A stretch of DNA of 60,000 nt, from positions 13,604,945-13,664,944 of the forward strand of contig NC_087079.1 of NCBI RefSeq assembly GCF_026151205.1, in the 5' to 3' direction. This document shows positions 35,391 through 45,782 of this stretch, one piece after another; within the stretch, counting starts at the first letter, position 1, and each line of letters starts with the position of its first letter. A model generated the notes under the pieces. The model was not told the origin of the DNA, ran no database searches, and saw only the letters and a program-made list of their open reading frames with translations. Origin of the DNA: Bolinopsis microptera (lineage: Eukaryota > Ctenophora > Tentaculata > Lobata > Bolinopsidae). The position numbers were made by a program, and so were the translations under genes.

Positions 35391-36264
35391 ATGTTTATCT
35401 ACCTCAGTAAAAAGGTGAGTCCCTGCAAAGTTGAAGTCATTGAAGTCGAATATTCTTCTTTCTCGAATATTCTTCTTTCTCCTTCTTTCTCGAATATTCT
35501 TCTTCCAGTTTCCACGTGTCACGTGCTAATTTCCCTCCCCAAAGTCGCTTCTTGATATCAAAATCACAATATTGAAATTTGAAACTTAATATATTATAGG
35601 CCAGGTAGCGTAGTTGGTTAATCATCGGATTTGTAATCGTGAGATTGCGAGTTCGAAACCCACTGCCTGCCTAGTCGTGGGGTGAGTGTCGTCGACATTC
35701 AGCTATAGATCCTGAGTGGTCTATGCAGCCCCCCGGTCTACTCAGCCGAATATTCGAGAAATCGTGTGTGAGGGTTAAAGTCTCGGGCGAAGAAAGTATG
35801 GTACACACTACCTTAACCGTCACTGGCCTAATTAAATCATTCGGCTTCCTGTAATTGGCTAGTTACACTTGTGTAACAATGTGGCTGTTGGAATACTCCG
35901 AAGTAAAATAAGTGTGAGATAAAAAAAATAACCTTTCAGATTGCAATACCGAACTACACAAGACTGCAATGTATATCTTGGAATAAAGAGCACGGTTGGA
36001 TTGCGTGCGGAGGAGAGGATGGTTTGTTAAAAGTTCTCAAACTGGAGGTTCAAGCAGGTGAGTGTGAACATGAAACACGTGCAAACCAAGTGCTGGTTTC
36101 TCAATTCAGTTCGCTCACCTTCTTAAACTCCATTAAATCTAATTTAGATTGTATAAACAACGGATTTGACCACTTCAGTTAAAAACAGTAAAGTGCGAGG
36201 GTTGGCAGCGCCCAGTAATCTCAGCATGAACCAAACACTTGAGGGACACAATGGGACCGTCCAG
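35391..36264 (+). CDS. WDR35: WDR35/IFT121, first three exons only
   Basis: WDR35 is an IFT-A subunit that carries cargo back along cilia. Exon 1 (35,391-35,414) encodes MFIYLSKK. Exon 2 (35,940-36,061) contains [20 protein letters not shown], the first WD repeat. Exon 3 (36,189-36,264) contains [20 protein letters not shown]. All are strongly conserved in the family. Together they give 74 codons of a protein of roughly 1,200 aa. Phase requires the exon 2 donor GA|gtgtga (after 36,061), although a consensus gtgagt sits at 36,058. The exon expected to follow (VVTWNEQYQ-like) is not found anywhere downstream in the window. The gene may be cut by a rearrangement, have a very long intron, or be split by assembly. 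Confidence 0.85.
35437..35510 (+). repeat. Tandem CTTCTTTCTCGAATATT repeat in WDR35 intron 1
   Basis: Three to four imperfect copies of CGAATATTCTTCTTTCTC follow each other, beginning just after the exon 1 donor. This is a local minisatellite of no evident function. Confidence 0.7.
35599..35930 (+). mobile_element. tRNA-derived SINE in WDR35 intron 1
   Basis: The head has a perfect polymerase III A box (TAGCGTAGTTGG) and a near-perfect B box (GAGTTCGAAACC) at tRNA spacing, with GGCCAGG opposite CCTGCCT as a decayed acceptor stem. A 200-base unrelated body follows and ends in an A-rich tail (ataaaaaaaataa). The tail directly abuts the polypyrimidine/acceptor CCTTTCAG of exon 2, so the SINE fills most of the intron. 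The anticodon region is too decayed to assign the parent tRNA. Confidence 0.7.
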
Positions 36265-36394
36265 GTGAGATACAATAATTAATGAGATAATTGAAATAGT
36301 TAATTGATTGATGGAGGTTAGATAATTGTAGTGTGATCTATTAATTGAGTTTATAACGCTGTGAATTGTGATCATGACATTATTTAATAACTAG

Positions 36395-36428
36395 TGTAAC
36401 CCGGCCTACGGCCGGGATTTCAAACCCG
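36395..36428. repeat. CCCGGCC/GGCCGGG hairpin
   Basis: TAACCCGGCC TAC GGCCGGG forms a 7-bp perfect hairpin embedded in AT-rich sequence. Short GC hairpins of this type often mark the end of a mobile element, but no partner end was found nearby. Confidence 0.45.
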
Positions 36429-37292
36429 CATTAGGTGACCCAATAGTTTCTTAAACAATAATCTCATAATCAGTTATTTCTTGTGGATAATTAAGTCATT
36501 ATTAGCCATGAGGCACCACACTCCATGATCATAAGGTCTGAACACCGAGTATTACACCTCATCACTCCCGTCTTGAACCGCTTTCTATTGTTATTTAAAT
36601 CGTTATAGAAATTAACCCTTGTTAACTCCGCACCACACCCGCATATTATATTTGAAAACACGCATAACATTGTCGTATGAACTCTCTCTCTCTCTCTGCA
36701 GTCCAAACAGACCCCAAACACTAACAGTCCCCCCTCCCCTAATAAGCTTAAGGGGGCATACACCAAAACAGTGGTTTGTGCCGTCCAGACCAAATGACCT
36801 CATAGGCAGTTCAGTGACCTTCTAGCGCACCGTTTCCACACAAAAAAAATCATTTTGAGGATTCCCATTTTTGTAATCGACCATTTCCTGGTTAAGAGTG
36901 CAATTTTCGGAAAAAATTATTTTGTGGTTGAGACGCCATAAGTTAATCATTTCTTGCGGTATCGAGTTGAAATTTTGCTCGCCCTTTATTCACATCTATT
37001 TCAATGTGTGTGTAAAATCTTGATATCGTATCTAAAAAGGCTGGTGTGTTCTAAGATGGCAAGTACGTACGGTACAGCTACTTTTAAAGGTACGTACCGT
37101 ACAGGCACTGTAAGGTACAATTTTTTTCAAATTTTTAGAATTAACTTCAGTGAATTACTTGCAATTTTTGATTAGTATTATCATCATAATTTTTGAGATA
37201 GAAGTCGAAAAGAAACACAGTGGTTAAAACAATAAAAGATTTAAGAGGAAAATTTGTGTACCAGATCGCTCTTAACCGGTACTACACTACTA
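36429..37292. other. Intergenic or intronic sequence downstream of WDR35 exon 3, no gene seen
   Basis: I looked specifically for the fourth WDR35 exon and found no open segment resembling the expected WD-repeat sequence. There is a CT repeat near 36,688-36,700, and near 37,064-37,098 two related blocks (GTACGTACGGTAC and GGTACGTACCGTAC). Confidence 0.5.
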
Positions 37293-37505
37293 CTACTTGT
37301 AATTATCGTTAAACTCGAAGCTATTCATCCTTTTGTTGCAGTATGCGAACACCAGCTTTTCAGCTAGCTCAGGTCGCAACCTTAATCTACGCTTGTCCAT
37401 TATATACTCGTAGTCCCTAAAATTGGTCTCACAAATTGACGAAGAACTTAAAACACTGAAATCCATTGCTAGCAACTGGATTTGTAAATAGATATTTAAA
37501 TCCAT
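37293..37505 (-). pseudogene. hAT transposase C-terminal remnant
   Basis: The minus-strand frame contains LLAMDFSVLSSSSICETNF followed by MDKRRLRLRPELAEKLVFAY. This matches the hAT dimerisation domain pattern: short hydrophobic segment, two or three Ser, E-x-x-F, then R-x-R-L-x-P-E-x-x-E-x-L-V. Only this C-terminal part is visible, and neighbouring upstream sequence is in a different frame, so it is a truncated relic. It lies in the region where the rest of WDR35 would be expected. Confidence 0.5.
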
Positions 37506-38563
37506 AGTAATAAACAGTATTATGGGATAGAAAACTGTTGTTGTATGAACGACACAAAGAAGGATTATAAGGTCGACTTAACGCTACTTCAACGTGACCG
37601 TTTAAGAAATTCCAGAAAAGAGTATGGATTCTCAGGATTCTCTGCATTTCCCCATACCAAATAAAATCAACTAAGAGCGATAACTTTACATCATAATTCG
37701 ATCTTTATCTAAAATTGAAAAAATCCCTACAAAACATGTGATTTTGATAATCACGGACCATAAGATCACAGACAAAAAATTAGGACAGAAGATCGATTTT
37801 CAACAATATAAAAAATAGCAAGTTTTGATTTGCAAAATATATATTCTTTTATCGTTTAATACCAAATATTGATTACATGTATTCCATAAATTAATCAGCA
37901 TCCAAAAAATTTCCAAAAGTGGCAATACTATATAATGATCTTTAAGTGACCTCCAACACAGTACCACATGCATAGTAGCACATGATGATTCTGTCCAAAC
38001 ATATTGAGTATATTTTTAATAATTAGGAGACCCAAAAGGTTCTCAACGAAAGTTTGTAAGGCTATTTCTTAAGTCATGCTATTTAAGGCTAGCACTACTA
38101 GTAAGTGTAAGGCTAATTCTAATAGTGCTATTTCTAGATTTGGTCCCAGTCCTAAAGGAAAAGCTTTCCAACTGGGACAGCACATCCCTTTAACTTTAAA
38201 GATGTGGCACTGGAAAGATCGTTAGGTTAATATTCCAAGGCATCCTTTGAGTTTATAAACTCAATTCTTCAGGTTCTATTCTTCTGATGTTCTCAAAGAT
38301 CTTTGACAGCTGTGTGTAAAACCGATATCATGTTGTTGAAATATAGTAATGTAACAATTGTTAATGCAGTTCCACCACTTTTAAGATTGCACTTATGATA
38401 GCCATTGCATTTGTATTAGGAACCATAATCAGTTAACACCTGCAAATAAAATACATATTTTAGGTGTTGACAATGATTTATTCTCAGCATTTTAAACAAA
38501 TAGACTCACATACTAATTTAAAACATATTAAATTCAAAAGATCTTCTATGACATTAAATGTAA
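37506..38563. other. AT-rich sequence, no gene seen
   Basis: Simple AT-rich DNA with scattered short repeats (GGCTAATTCTAATAGTGC and similar near 38,090-38,140). No domain or splice-consistent open frame recognised. Confidence 0.5.
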
Positions 38564-38740
38564 GTTATTTACCGCTCATACCCCAGTGGGTGTGAAGGGG
38601 GACAGAATTGGCGAGAGCATGATCAAAAAAAGCAAGTGTTGGATATACTGGGCGGCTCCACCATAGCACCTGACGGTGAGAATGGATACATACCTCCTCA
38701 GCTGAAAACCAATATCTATTTGAAATTATCTGATGCATAG
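38564..38740 (+). CDS. Possible orphan exon, unknown
   Basis: An open stretch of 58 codons without an ATG reads GCEGGQNWREHDQKKQVLDI and later GGSTIAPDGENGYIPPQLK, ending at a TAG. Its composition is protein-like and unlike the AT-rich surroundings, and CATACCCCAG at 38,577-38,586 could be an acceptor. I do not recognise the family. It could be a terminal exon, a transposon-derived fragment, or chance. Confidence 0.25.
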   Translation, partial: VIYRSYPSGCEGGQNWREHDQKKQVLDILGGSTIAPDGENGYIPPQLKTNIYLKLSDA

Positions 38741-39634
38741 AAATGAAGACAAGAGTAAGTGATTTTAAACACAGCTACAGGGCATGATACAAACCTCGAA
38801 AAGAGGTTTTATTATCAACGAGTCAAAAAGAGTTATTACTATTGAAAAGTTTAGTGCAGCAGAACTTACCCTCCATGCTTAACCCTTGAGTCAGAGATAT
38901 AAGACACCTTGTGTCAATTTGGGAACAGTTGCCTTGAAACAGTCCTCAGTCTCAGCCTCAATGGGCCCCCCCCCCAAAAAAAAAAAAAAAAGGCCCCAGA
39001 TCTAACAACAGCTGATAACATCAAGTGAATGTTCCATTAAATATTCCAATTCTCCTATCATTTCACATGATACATTAAATACAAAGCATGAAACATGAAA
39101 TTGAAATAATGTTCAAAAGATTAATAATAATAATATAAAAATATATATTATATATAACTCTAAACACTCTAAAGTAAAGGGGTTATTTTAAAAAGAAAAA
39201 AATGACTAAACATCATCACACATGTCTGCAAAGTATCAAATCACTATATGGAAAAACAAATATATTAAATCACCAAAGTTAATAAATTATTAACTACAAC
39301 TATATTTAAAAAGAAATCAAAAGCAATCCCAAAGATAACCCATTGTCCCCCCCCCCCCCCCCCCCCCATACTTCCCATGGAATTAAAGATTATAAAACGG
39401 TCACAAGAGCAACTGCCTAAACATGCAGAAGTGAAAAACAAATAAATAAAAATACTAGCATCCTTGACACTCGTTATAAATAGAATATTAAATTCGGTTT
39501 AATGTCATAAAATTCTTAACCATACATGTGACACCAACCTCCGTTTGTTGTAAGAATGTTTAACAACCTTCTACATTGACACAAAACATGTACAAAAAGG
39601 TTTGGCATTCTGTATAACCCTAAATACAGTAATA
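38741..39634. other. AT-rich sequence with homopolymers, no gene seen
   Basis: Contains a C run followed by an A run at about 38,967-38,992 and a run of about 19 C at 39,348-39,367, plus AT-rich simple sequence at 39,120-39,170. Nothing coding is seen. These runs are places where length errors are likely. Confidence 0.6.
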
Positions 39635-40534
39635 ATAATAATAATTCTATACAGTTACATAATTGAAACAATTATGGCCCCTTATTGTGGGGAGAGTATG
39701 TGTCTTCCTTAAAGTGTCCTGGTATAAACTTATCTGAGTGACTGCATTAAAATAATTTAAGGAGAGTTATCTTAAAACTTTAAGACAAAAGGGATAAATA
39801 CAAGGACCTAATAAAATCAAAACAAAATGCAGCCACCTAATTTGTTGTTAATCTTTTTCTTCTCCTACGATTGACTAGAGGAACCATCTTTGGCAAGTAT
39901 TGGGAACTTAGACCATAACAAATACCGTGCTGTAAGTTTGCAAGGCATGTGGACTAAGTAGGTCGAGAGTACTTGACTTGAAAGTAAAACCCTGATTTAT
40001 CGCAAACCCTGTTTAACCGCAAACCTGCAGCTATTTCCTTCCCCCAAATAGTGCTTAACATACGACATGAAAACAATCAAAACCCTGATGAACCGCAACT
40101 GTTCCCTTTCTCCCAAACTCTGCAGTAAATCAGGTATTACTGTATTAAGGAAAACAACATTTTTTAAAAAGAAAACAAAATTCAAATTTTTTTGCCATTA
40201 CAATGTTTATCTAGCTGGTACCAGTGAAGTAGATAGTGACTGTAGAGGAATAAATCATAGAGAAAAATAATTGCTCTAGTAGGATCTGTCTTCAGTGTTG
40301 CATAAACCTGGAATGTGATGCTTTCAACAACTACAAGAAGGCCCTCAATGACAAAGAAGTCCTCCCTGGCTGACCCACTGACAAACATAATAAAATATCA
40401 ACAAAAATCTTGGATGACTTAGCATCTTGGCTGACTTTAGCATCGGTTTGATATGTTTCCAAGGAAAGCTTATATTAAACGTGCACTGTTTAATAATCAA
40501 CAATTAGCCATGCCCTGCTTGATTGGACCACAAA

Positions 40535-43500
40535 TACTCTAGTAGCAGGGCATAGTTGAGTGTGCACTTCGATGTATACGATTTCTGACAACACAGGGTT
40601 GTTTGTTAGGTCATTCTAAACCAGAATCGTTTAGGTGGACAATTTGTTTCGCTAGAGACAACCCTACAGGGCAAATTTTCTAAATTACCCTCAGTCGCGT
40701 ATACGGGATTTTTGTATTTCGGCTCCTGAAGGTCATGGAGATTTTATTTTTGGCGTAAAATTACCGCAGTGGCCACATTTATATACAACTTATTAATCAA
40801 TGTATGGTCTAAAATTGTTTGTTCCCGAGATATCTGCAAAAAACTAATTTAAGCTCAGGCGTAGGCACAAATTTCATCAAATTTGTATCTCAGCTTCTGA
40901 AGGTCTTAGCGACTCAAACTTTGGCTTAAAATGACCGCAATGCACATGTTTATATTGACACTATAAAGGTCATAAAGATCCAAAATGCTTGCTTTTGGAA
41001 AAAATCCAGAAAAACTGATTTTCACTGGGGCGAGTGAAAAAAATCTACTCTAGAAGCTAATTGAAATCGAGTATGCAGTTTTGTGTCTACAAATTTTCTA
41101 GAAACCAGGTCCTTTGTAAGGTCATTCTGGATCAGAATTGATAAGGTACGCAATTTCTATCAGTAGTTCCAACCCTAGGGGGGAAATTTCTAAATTACTC
41201 TCAGGCGCAAATATATGACTTTTGTATCTCGGCTTCAGAACGTTGTAGGGGCCTCTCTTTTAGCTCAAACTAACTGCGAAAGCCACATTTACATACAAGC
41301 AATAAAGCAACATAGGGTTTATAGTGCTTAGCTTTGGAGATATTCATTAAAAACTGTTTTAACTTTCGTGCATCCTAAAATAGTAACATCAAACATGTAA
41401 TTAATTTTGGTATCCTGGGCTAAAAAAGTCTTACAGACACTTTACTTGCAGCACAGCAAAATTTTCAGCATGAACACATTCAGATAATATTTTCAGACAA
41501 CACAATTCAGTTTCAGAAGCTCCTTCCAGCTATCTTATCTTATCCCCAAATGTATACATCTAACCATCTCTCTGGCTACTTCAAACCACTTCAATCCCCA
41601 AAGTTATACATCTCACCATCTCCCTGGTTGCTTCCATCTCGTTAAAGCCAAGGCTCGACCGGGACCGCTTGTTTGGCCGGGACTGGGACTGGGAAAAAGT
41701 GCCAGGACCGGGATAAAGACCGGGACCGGGATTAGGGATCGGGATTAAGCCGGGATCCCGTTTTTACCACAAGTTGGGCTCTCTCCAGTACTGTTTGGCT
41801 ATTATGGCTAATCAACTCCAATCCAACCTCATGTAGTAGAATCTACTTCTAGTTTCCTTCAATCCTGCTACCTCCACTCTAGCTCCTTTTAGCAATCTTT
41901 GAATACTATTTCCTGCTCTATCTAGCTTCCACCAACACCCAATAATTGATGTTTAAATGTTACCACTAGCACCTGCAATTTCTAACCCTATCCAGCAACT
42001 TCAGACTTACTCCTACTCTGTTCAGCTATCACCAGCACCTGCAAATTCTAGCCCTATTAAGCAACCTCAGACTACTTTCTGCTCTATCCAGCTAACACTA
42101 GCAAACGGTACCCACAAATTTTAGCTTCTTCGTTCTTCTAGCTACTTCGGGCTACATCCATCCATATTCAGTTGGTTGAGCACTCTCAAATTCTATCTGT
42201 TTTTACCTAATTCATGCTACCTCCAGGCTCCAGCTAGAATTTGAGGGTGCTTGTGCTTTCTGTATATAGCATAATGTAGTCTGAGTTTGCTGGATAGGAC
42301 TAGAATTTGCAGGTGCTGGTGGTAGCTGAACAATAATTAGTGGGTGTTGGTGGAAGCTAGATAGAGCAGGAAGTAGCATTCAGAGGTTGCTAGAAATAGC
42401 AGGTTTCCTCTTCCTCAATGAGCTGGAAATTGTTGAATGCAGCTGAGGCAGCCGGAAAGAGCCAGAATAAATTGTTGCTGGCGGTGCTATAAAAGGCAAG
42501 AGGTAGCTTAAGTTAAGTTTGCTAGAAAGAGCAGAGGTTAGAGGGGCCAGGGGGCCTTGCAGTAGTAGCTAAATAGATGTAGCCGAAGTAGGTGAAAAGA
42601 GCTGGAATTAGTGGTTTCTGCCCACTGGTGGTACCTGTATAGAGCAGGAGGTAGCATTCAGAGGTTGCTAGAAAGAGCTAAAATTATAACGTGCTGGTGG
42701 TAGCTAGGTAGATATAGGCATAGCATGGAGGTAGCAGAATTAAAGGTAGCTAGAAGTAGATTCTACTTCATGAGGTAGGATTGAAGTTGATTAGCCATAA
42801 TAGTCAAACAGTACTGGAGAGAGCCCAACTTGTGGTAGCTATTACGAGATAGTTAGATGTTCATGTATAACTTTGGGGATTGAAGTGGTTTGAAGTAGCC
42901 AGAGAGATGGTTAGATGTATACATTTGGGGATAAGATAAGATAGCTGGAAGGAGCTTCTGAAACTGAATTGTGTTGTCTGAAAATATTATCTGAATGTGT
43001 TCATGCTGAAAATTTTGCTGTGCTGCAAGTAAAGTGTCTGTAAGACTTTTTTAGCCCAGGATACCAAAATTAATTACATGTTTGATGTTACTATTTTAGG
43101 ATGCACGAAAGTTAAAACAGTTTTTAATGAATATCTCCAAAGCTAAGCACTATAAACCCTATGTTGCTTTATTGCTTGTATGTAAATGTGGCTTTCGCAG
43201 TTAGTTTGAGCTAAAAGAGAGGCCCCTACAACGTTCTGAAGCCGAGATACAAAAGTCATATATTTGCGCCTGAGAGTAATTTAGAAATTTCCCCCCTAGG
43301 GTTGGAACTACTGATAGAAATTGCGTACCTTATCAATTCTGATCCAGAATGACCTTACAAAGGACCTGGTTTCTAGTAAATTTGTAGACACAAAACTGCA
43401 TACTCGATTTCAATTAGCTTCTAGAGTAGATTTTTTTCACTCGCCCCAGTGAAAATCAGTTTTTCTGGATTTTTTCCAAAAGCAAGCATTTTGGATCTTT

Positions 43501-43939
43501 ATGACCTTTATAGTGTCAATATAAACATGTGCATTGCGGTCATTTTAAGCCAAAGTTTGAGTCGCTAAGACCTTCAGAAGCTGAGATACAAATTTGATGA
43601 AATTTGTGCCTACGCCTGAGCTTAAATTAGTTTTTTGCAGATATCTCGGGAACAAACAATTTTAGACCATACATTGATTAATAAGTTGTATATAAATGTG
43701 GCCACTGCGGTAATTTTACGCCAAAAATAAAATCTCCATGACCTTCAGGAGCCGAAATACAAAAATCCCGTATACGCGACTGAGGGTAATTTAGAAAATT
43801 TGCCCTGTAGGGTTGTCTCTAGCGAAACAAATTGTCCACCTAAACGATTCTGGTTTAGAATGACCTAACAAACAACCCTGTGTTGTCAGAAATCGTATAC
43901 ATCGAAGTGCACACTCAACTATGCCCTGCTACTAGAGTA
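40535..43939. mobile_element. Foldback element FB2: 3.4-kb giant palindrome inserted in repeat E
   Basis: The ends are TACTCTAGTAGCAGGGCATA and its exact inverse. The first about 1,100 bases of each arm (to about 41,645 and from about 42,838) are nearly identical inverse copies. The inverted match continues inward to a centre near 42,235, through diverged short units such as GCTAGATAGAGCAGGAAGTA. Flanks are ACCACAAA and AAAGGAG. Repeat E copy A reads ACCACAAAGGAG without insert (as the inverse, near 30,620), so AAA is a 3-bp target duplication. The left half has an unpaired block at 41,646-41,763. No transposase or other gene is seen. Confidence 0.9.
41646..41763. repeat. GGGACCGGGAT-rich insertion in the left half of FB2
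   Basis: Degenerate units of GGGACYGGGA/GGGATT (for example GACCGGGACCGGGATTAGG) fill about 118 bases that have no counterpart in the right half of the palindrome. It is a later insertion or a local expansion. G runs make quadruplex folding possible. Confidence 0.65.
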
Positions 43940-44665
43940 AAAGGAGTTTGACTACAAAAACATTAATCATGACCCCCGCTTGTGAAACAAGCGCACCCGC
44001 AGTGGCACGAAAGCAAATGGTTAGGTGAAGATATGTAACATGATAGAATTACAAGTTTGAAGTTGGAGGACGTCGATTTACGCTTAGAATGGCTGACTTT
44101 ACCATGGGTGGAATTTACTGGGCCGCGCTCAGCCTGTCATTCCACCGAATCTCTATTGTTAATGAACATGATAGCCTGAGGTCCCCAGTTAAGGGTGGGA
44201 TATGTTTTTGAGGAAAGCTTAAACGTGCACTGTTTAACAATTAGCCATGCCCTGCTTGATTGGACCACAAATGAGTTTAACTCCAAAAACAATATCATAA
44301 CCTGATGGTTTCACATGTCGCAAACAAAGAATGATTTCTAAATTGACCACTGTTAGCCCCAATCGTTTTGGTCCCTCATTCCTGACACTCGGCATTGCCT
44401 AGTACTAGTGTAAAATAGACATTTTAATAAGAGCATTAGAGATAAACCATCGTGATTAGCACGGTAAGGCCACAGTTTGACATATTTATAGCTTTTGATA
44501 TCGGCCGACGGCCATTGATTCACGATGTCAATCCTTCGCATTTCGCCGATCTGCATACGAGAGAAGATGTTTGCGAGAAGATGCGCGGCGCGGCCCAGTA
44601 GTGCATAGCGCTACAATATCGGCCATTGATACAATAATCTTTTCCCAACCCTCTACTCCATCAAA

Positions 44666-45782
44666 TCACATATGTATAACTTTCAAGTTGAATTTTGTAT
44701 ATTTGAGTTTGGAATTGAAAATTAAGTCCCAAGGTAAGATTTTACAGTCTTATTGCTTATGATTTTTTTTAAAGTACAATTTTTATTTTCCACAGAAGAA
44801 TCAATACATATTGAATTATAAATATTTGATAATTTCATTAATAATCATTATAGGTTGCTTGGTAAAATCAAAAACGAAAGGCGCAGTTTATATCTCCGCC
44901 AAAAGCACGAGCGCAGCGTGCTAAATCACTCTACAGTCGATATTCTAAATTGTTCGACGAGGGCCCCCGACAGTTGAAACTGATCTAAATCGATGAATTT
45001 TCGGACGCTGATTCCGAATCACACCCCCATGACATAGGGTTAAAATGCTCCCCTGACGAGATATTGGCGAAAAACTGTCTCGATCACGTGATATGACCGT
45101 ATAAGGAAGTTAGTCCAATTTCTCGTTAGGGTTAGGGTTTCAGCTTGGAGGACTTCGCCGCTTCGACGCGCCGCGCGAACTAGCATTCTTGCTTCGCAGA
45201 GCAACGATCTCGACGGATTGACATCGTCAATCAAGGTTTCAGCATATGCTTTTGTTAAAGATTGGGTTAGGGTTAGTGCCGGGTTGGGATCAGATTAGAG
45301 GGTTAGGGTTTCGAATAGTCGTTTTAGTAGTAGTAGTAGTAAACCCGCGATGGGGTGGCATGTGCCTCAATAAAAAATATTACAATCATTTATTAATATA
45401 TCAATTTATCATTAATATTTCAAGAATATCAATAACGTATGGTTGATCCTTCACACTTGGTAAAATATATAAAAATAAAGTTAATCTACACTAAAGAATA
45501 TTTAATCTATATTATATAAATCAACAATATTAACTCCCCATCTTCTTGTAGTCATTTATCAAAACGGTAGAAATCCAAGTAATTTTAGTACGCGGTGCGC
45601 AAGGAATTTCGTTTTTAAAAAATGTGTAGGCAAGATAAGCCTAAGTGTGGCAGTGAAAATTGAAAAATAAGTTGCAGAATAAATTGCAGTGACTGACTGT
45701 CAGATGCATTATCGCAGTTTATTTATTTGACTGCACTAACGTTTAGGATTCTTACAGCTGTTGTATTTTGCTAATATTTTGT
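44666..45782. other. Intergenic repeats with TTAGGG fragments, no gene seen
   Basis: GC-rich patches alternate with AT-rich DNA. TTAGGGTTAGGGTT occurs near 45,126 and related short runs near 45,264 and 45,300. ATTGACATCGTCAAT at 45,217-45,231 is an inverted repeat that recurs elsewhere in the window. (TAG)n occurs at 45,325-45,340. No coding sequence recognised. Confidence 0.55.

Larger units (their letters stand above)
39635..44665 (-). mobile_element. Repeat E, copy B (inverted, interrupted by palindrome FB2)
   Basis: Sequences 39,635-40,534 and 43,940-44,665 together are the reverse complement of repeat E copy A (26,661-31,768), minus A's TIR-element insertion. Copy B has its own 3.4-kb palindrome inserted within the segment GATTGGACCACAAAGGAG. 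It holds a diverged pogo-like MITE (39,979-40,145), the conserved short frame (40,388-40,182, minus) and the hairpin motif (43,971-44,016). Copy B alone has an extra block around 44,100-44,200 (GGGTGGAATTTACTGGGCCG). The two copies lie in opposite orientation on either side of ENO4 and WDR35. Confidence 0.75.

Noticed and set aside
35599-35675. Functional tRNA gene
   Set aside because: A and B boxes are good, but the T stem and acceptor stem have several mismatches and an A-tailed body follows, as in a SINE.
45040-45446. Open frames near the TTAGGG fragments
   Set aside because: Short, on both strands, no domain, and overlapping dispersed repeats.
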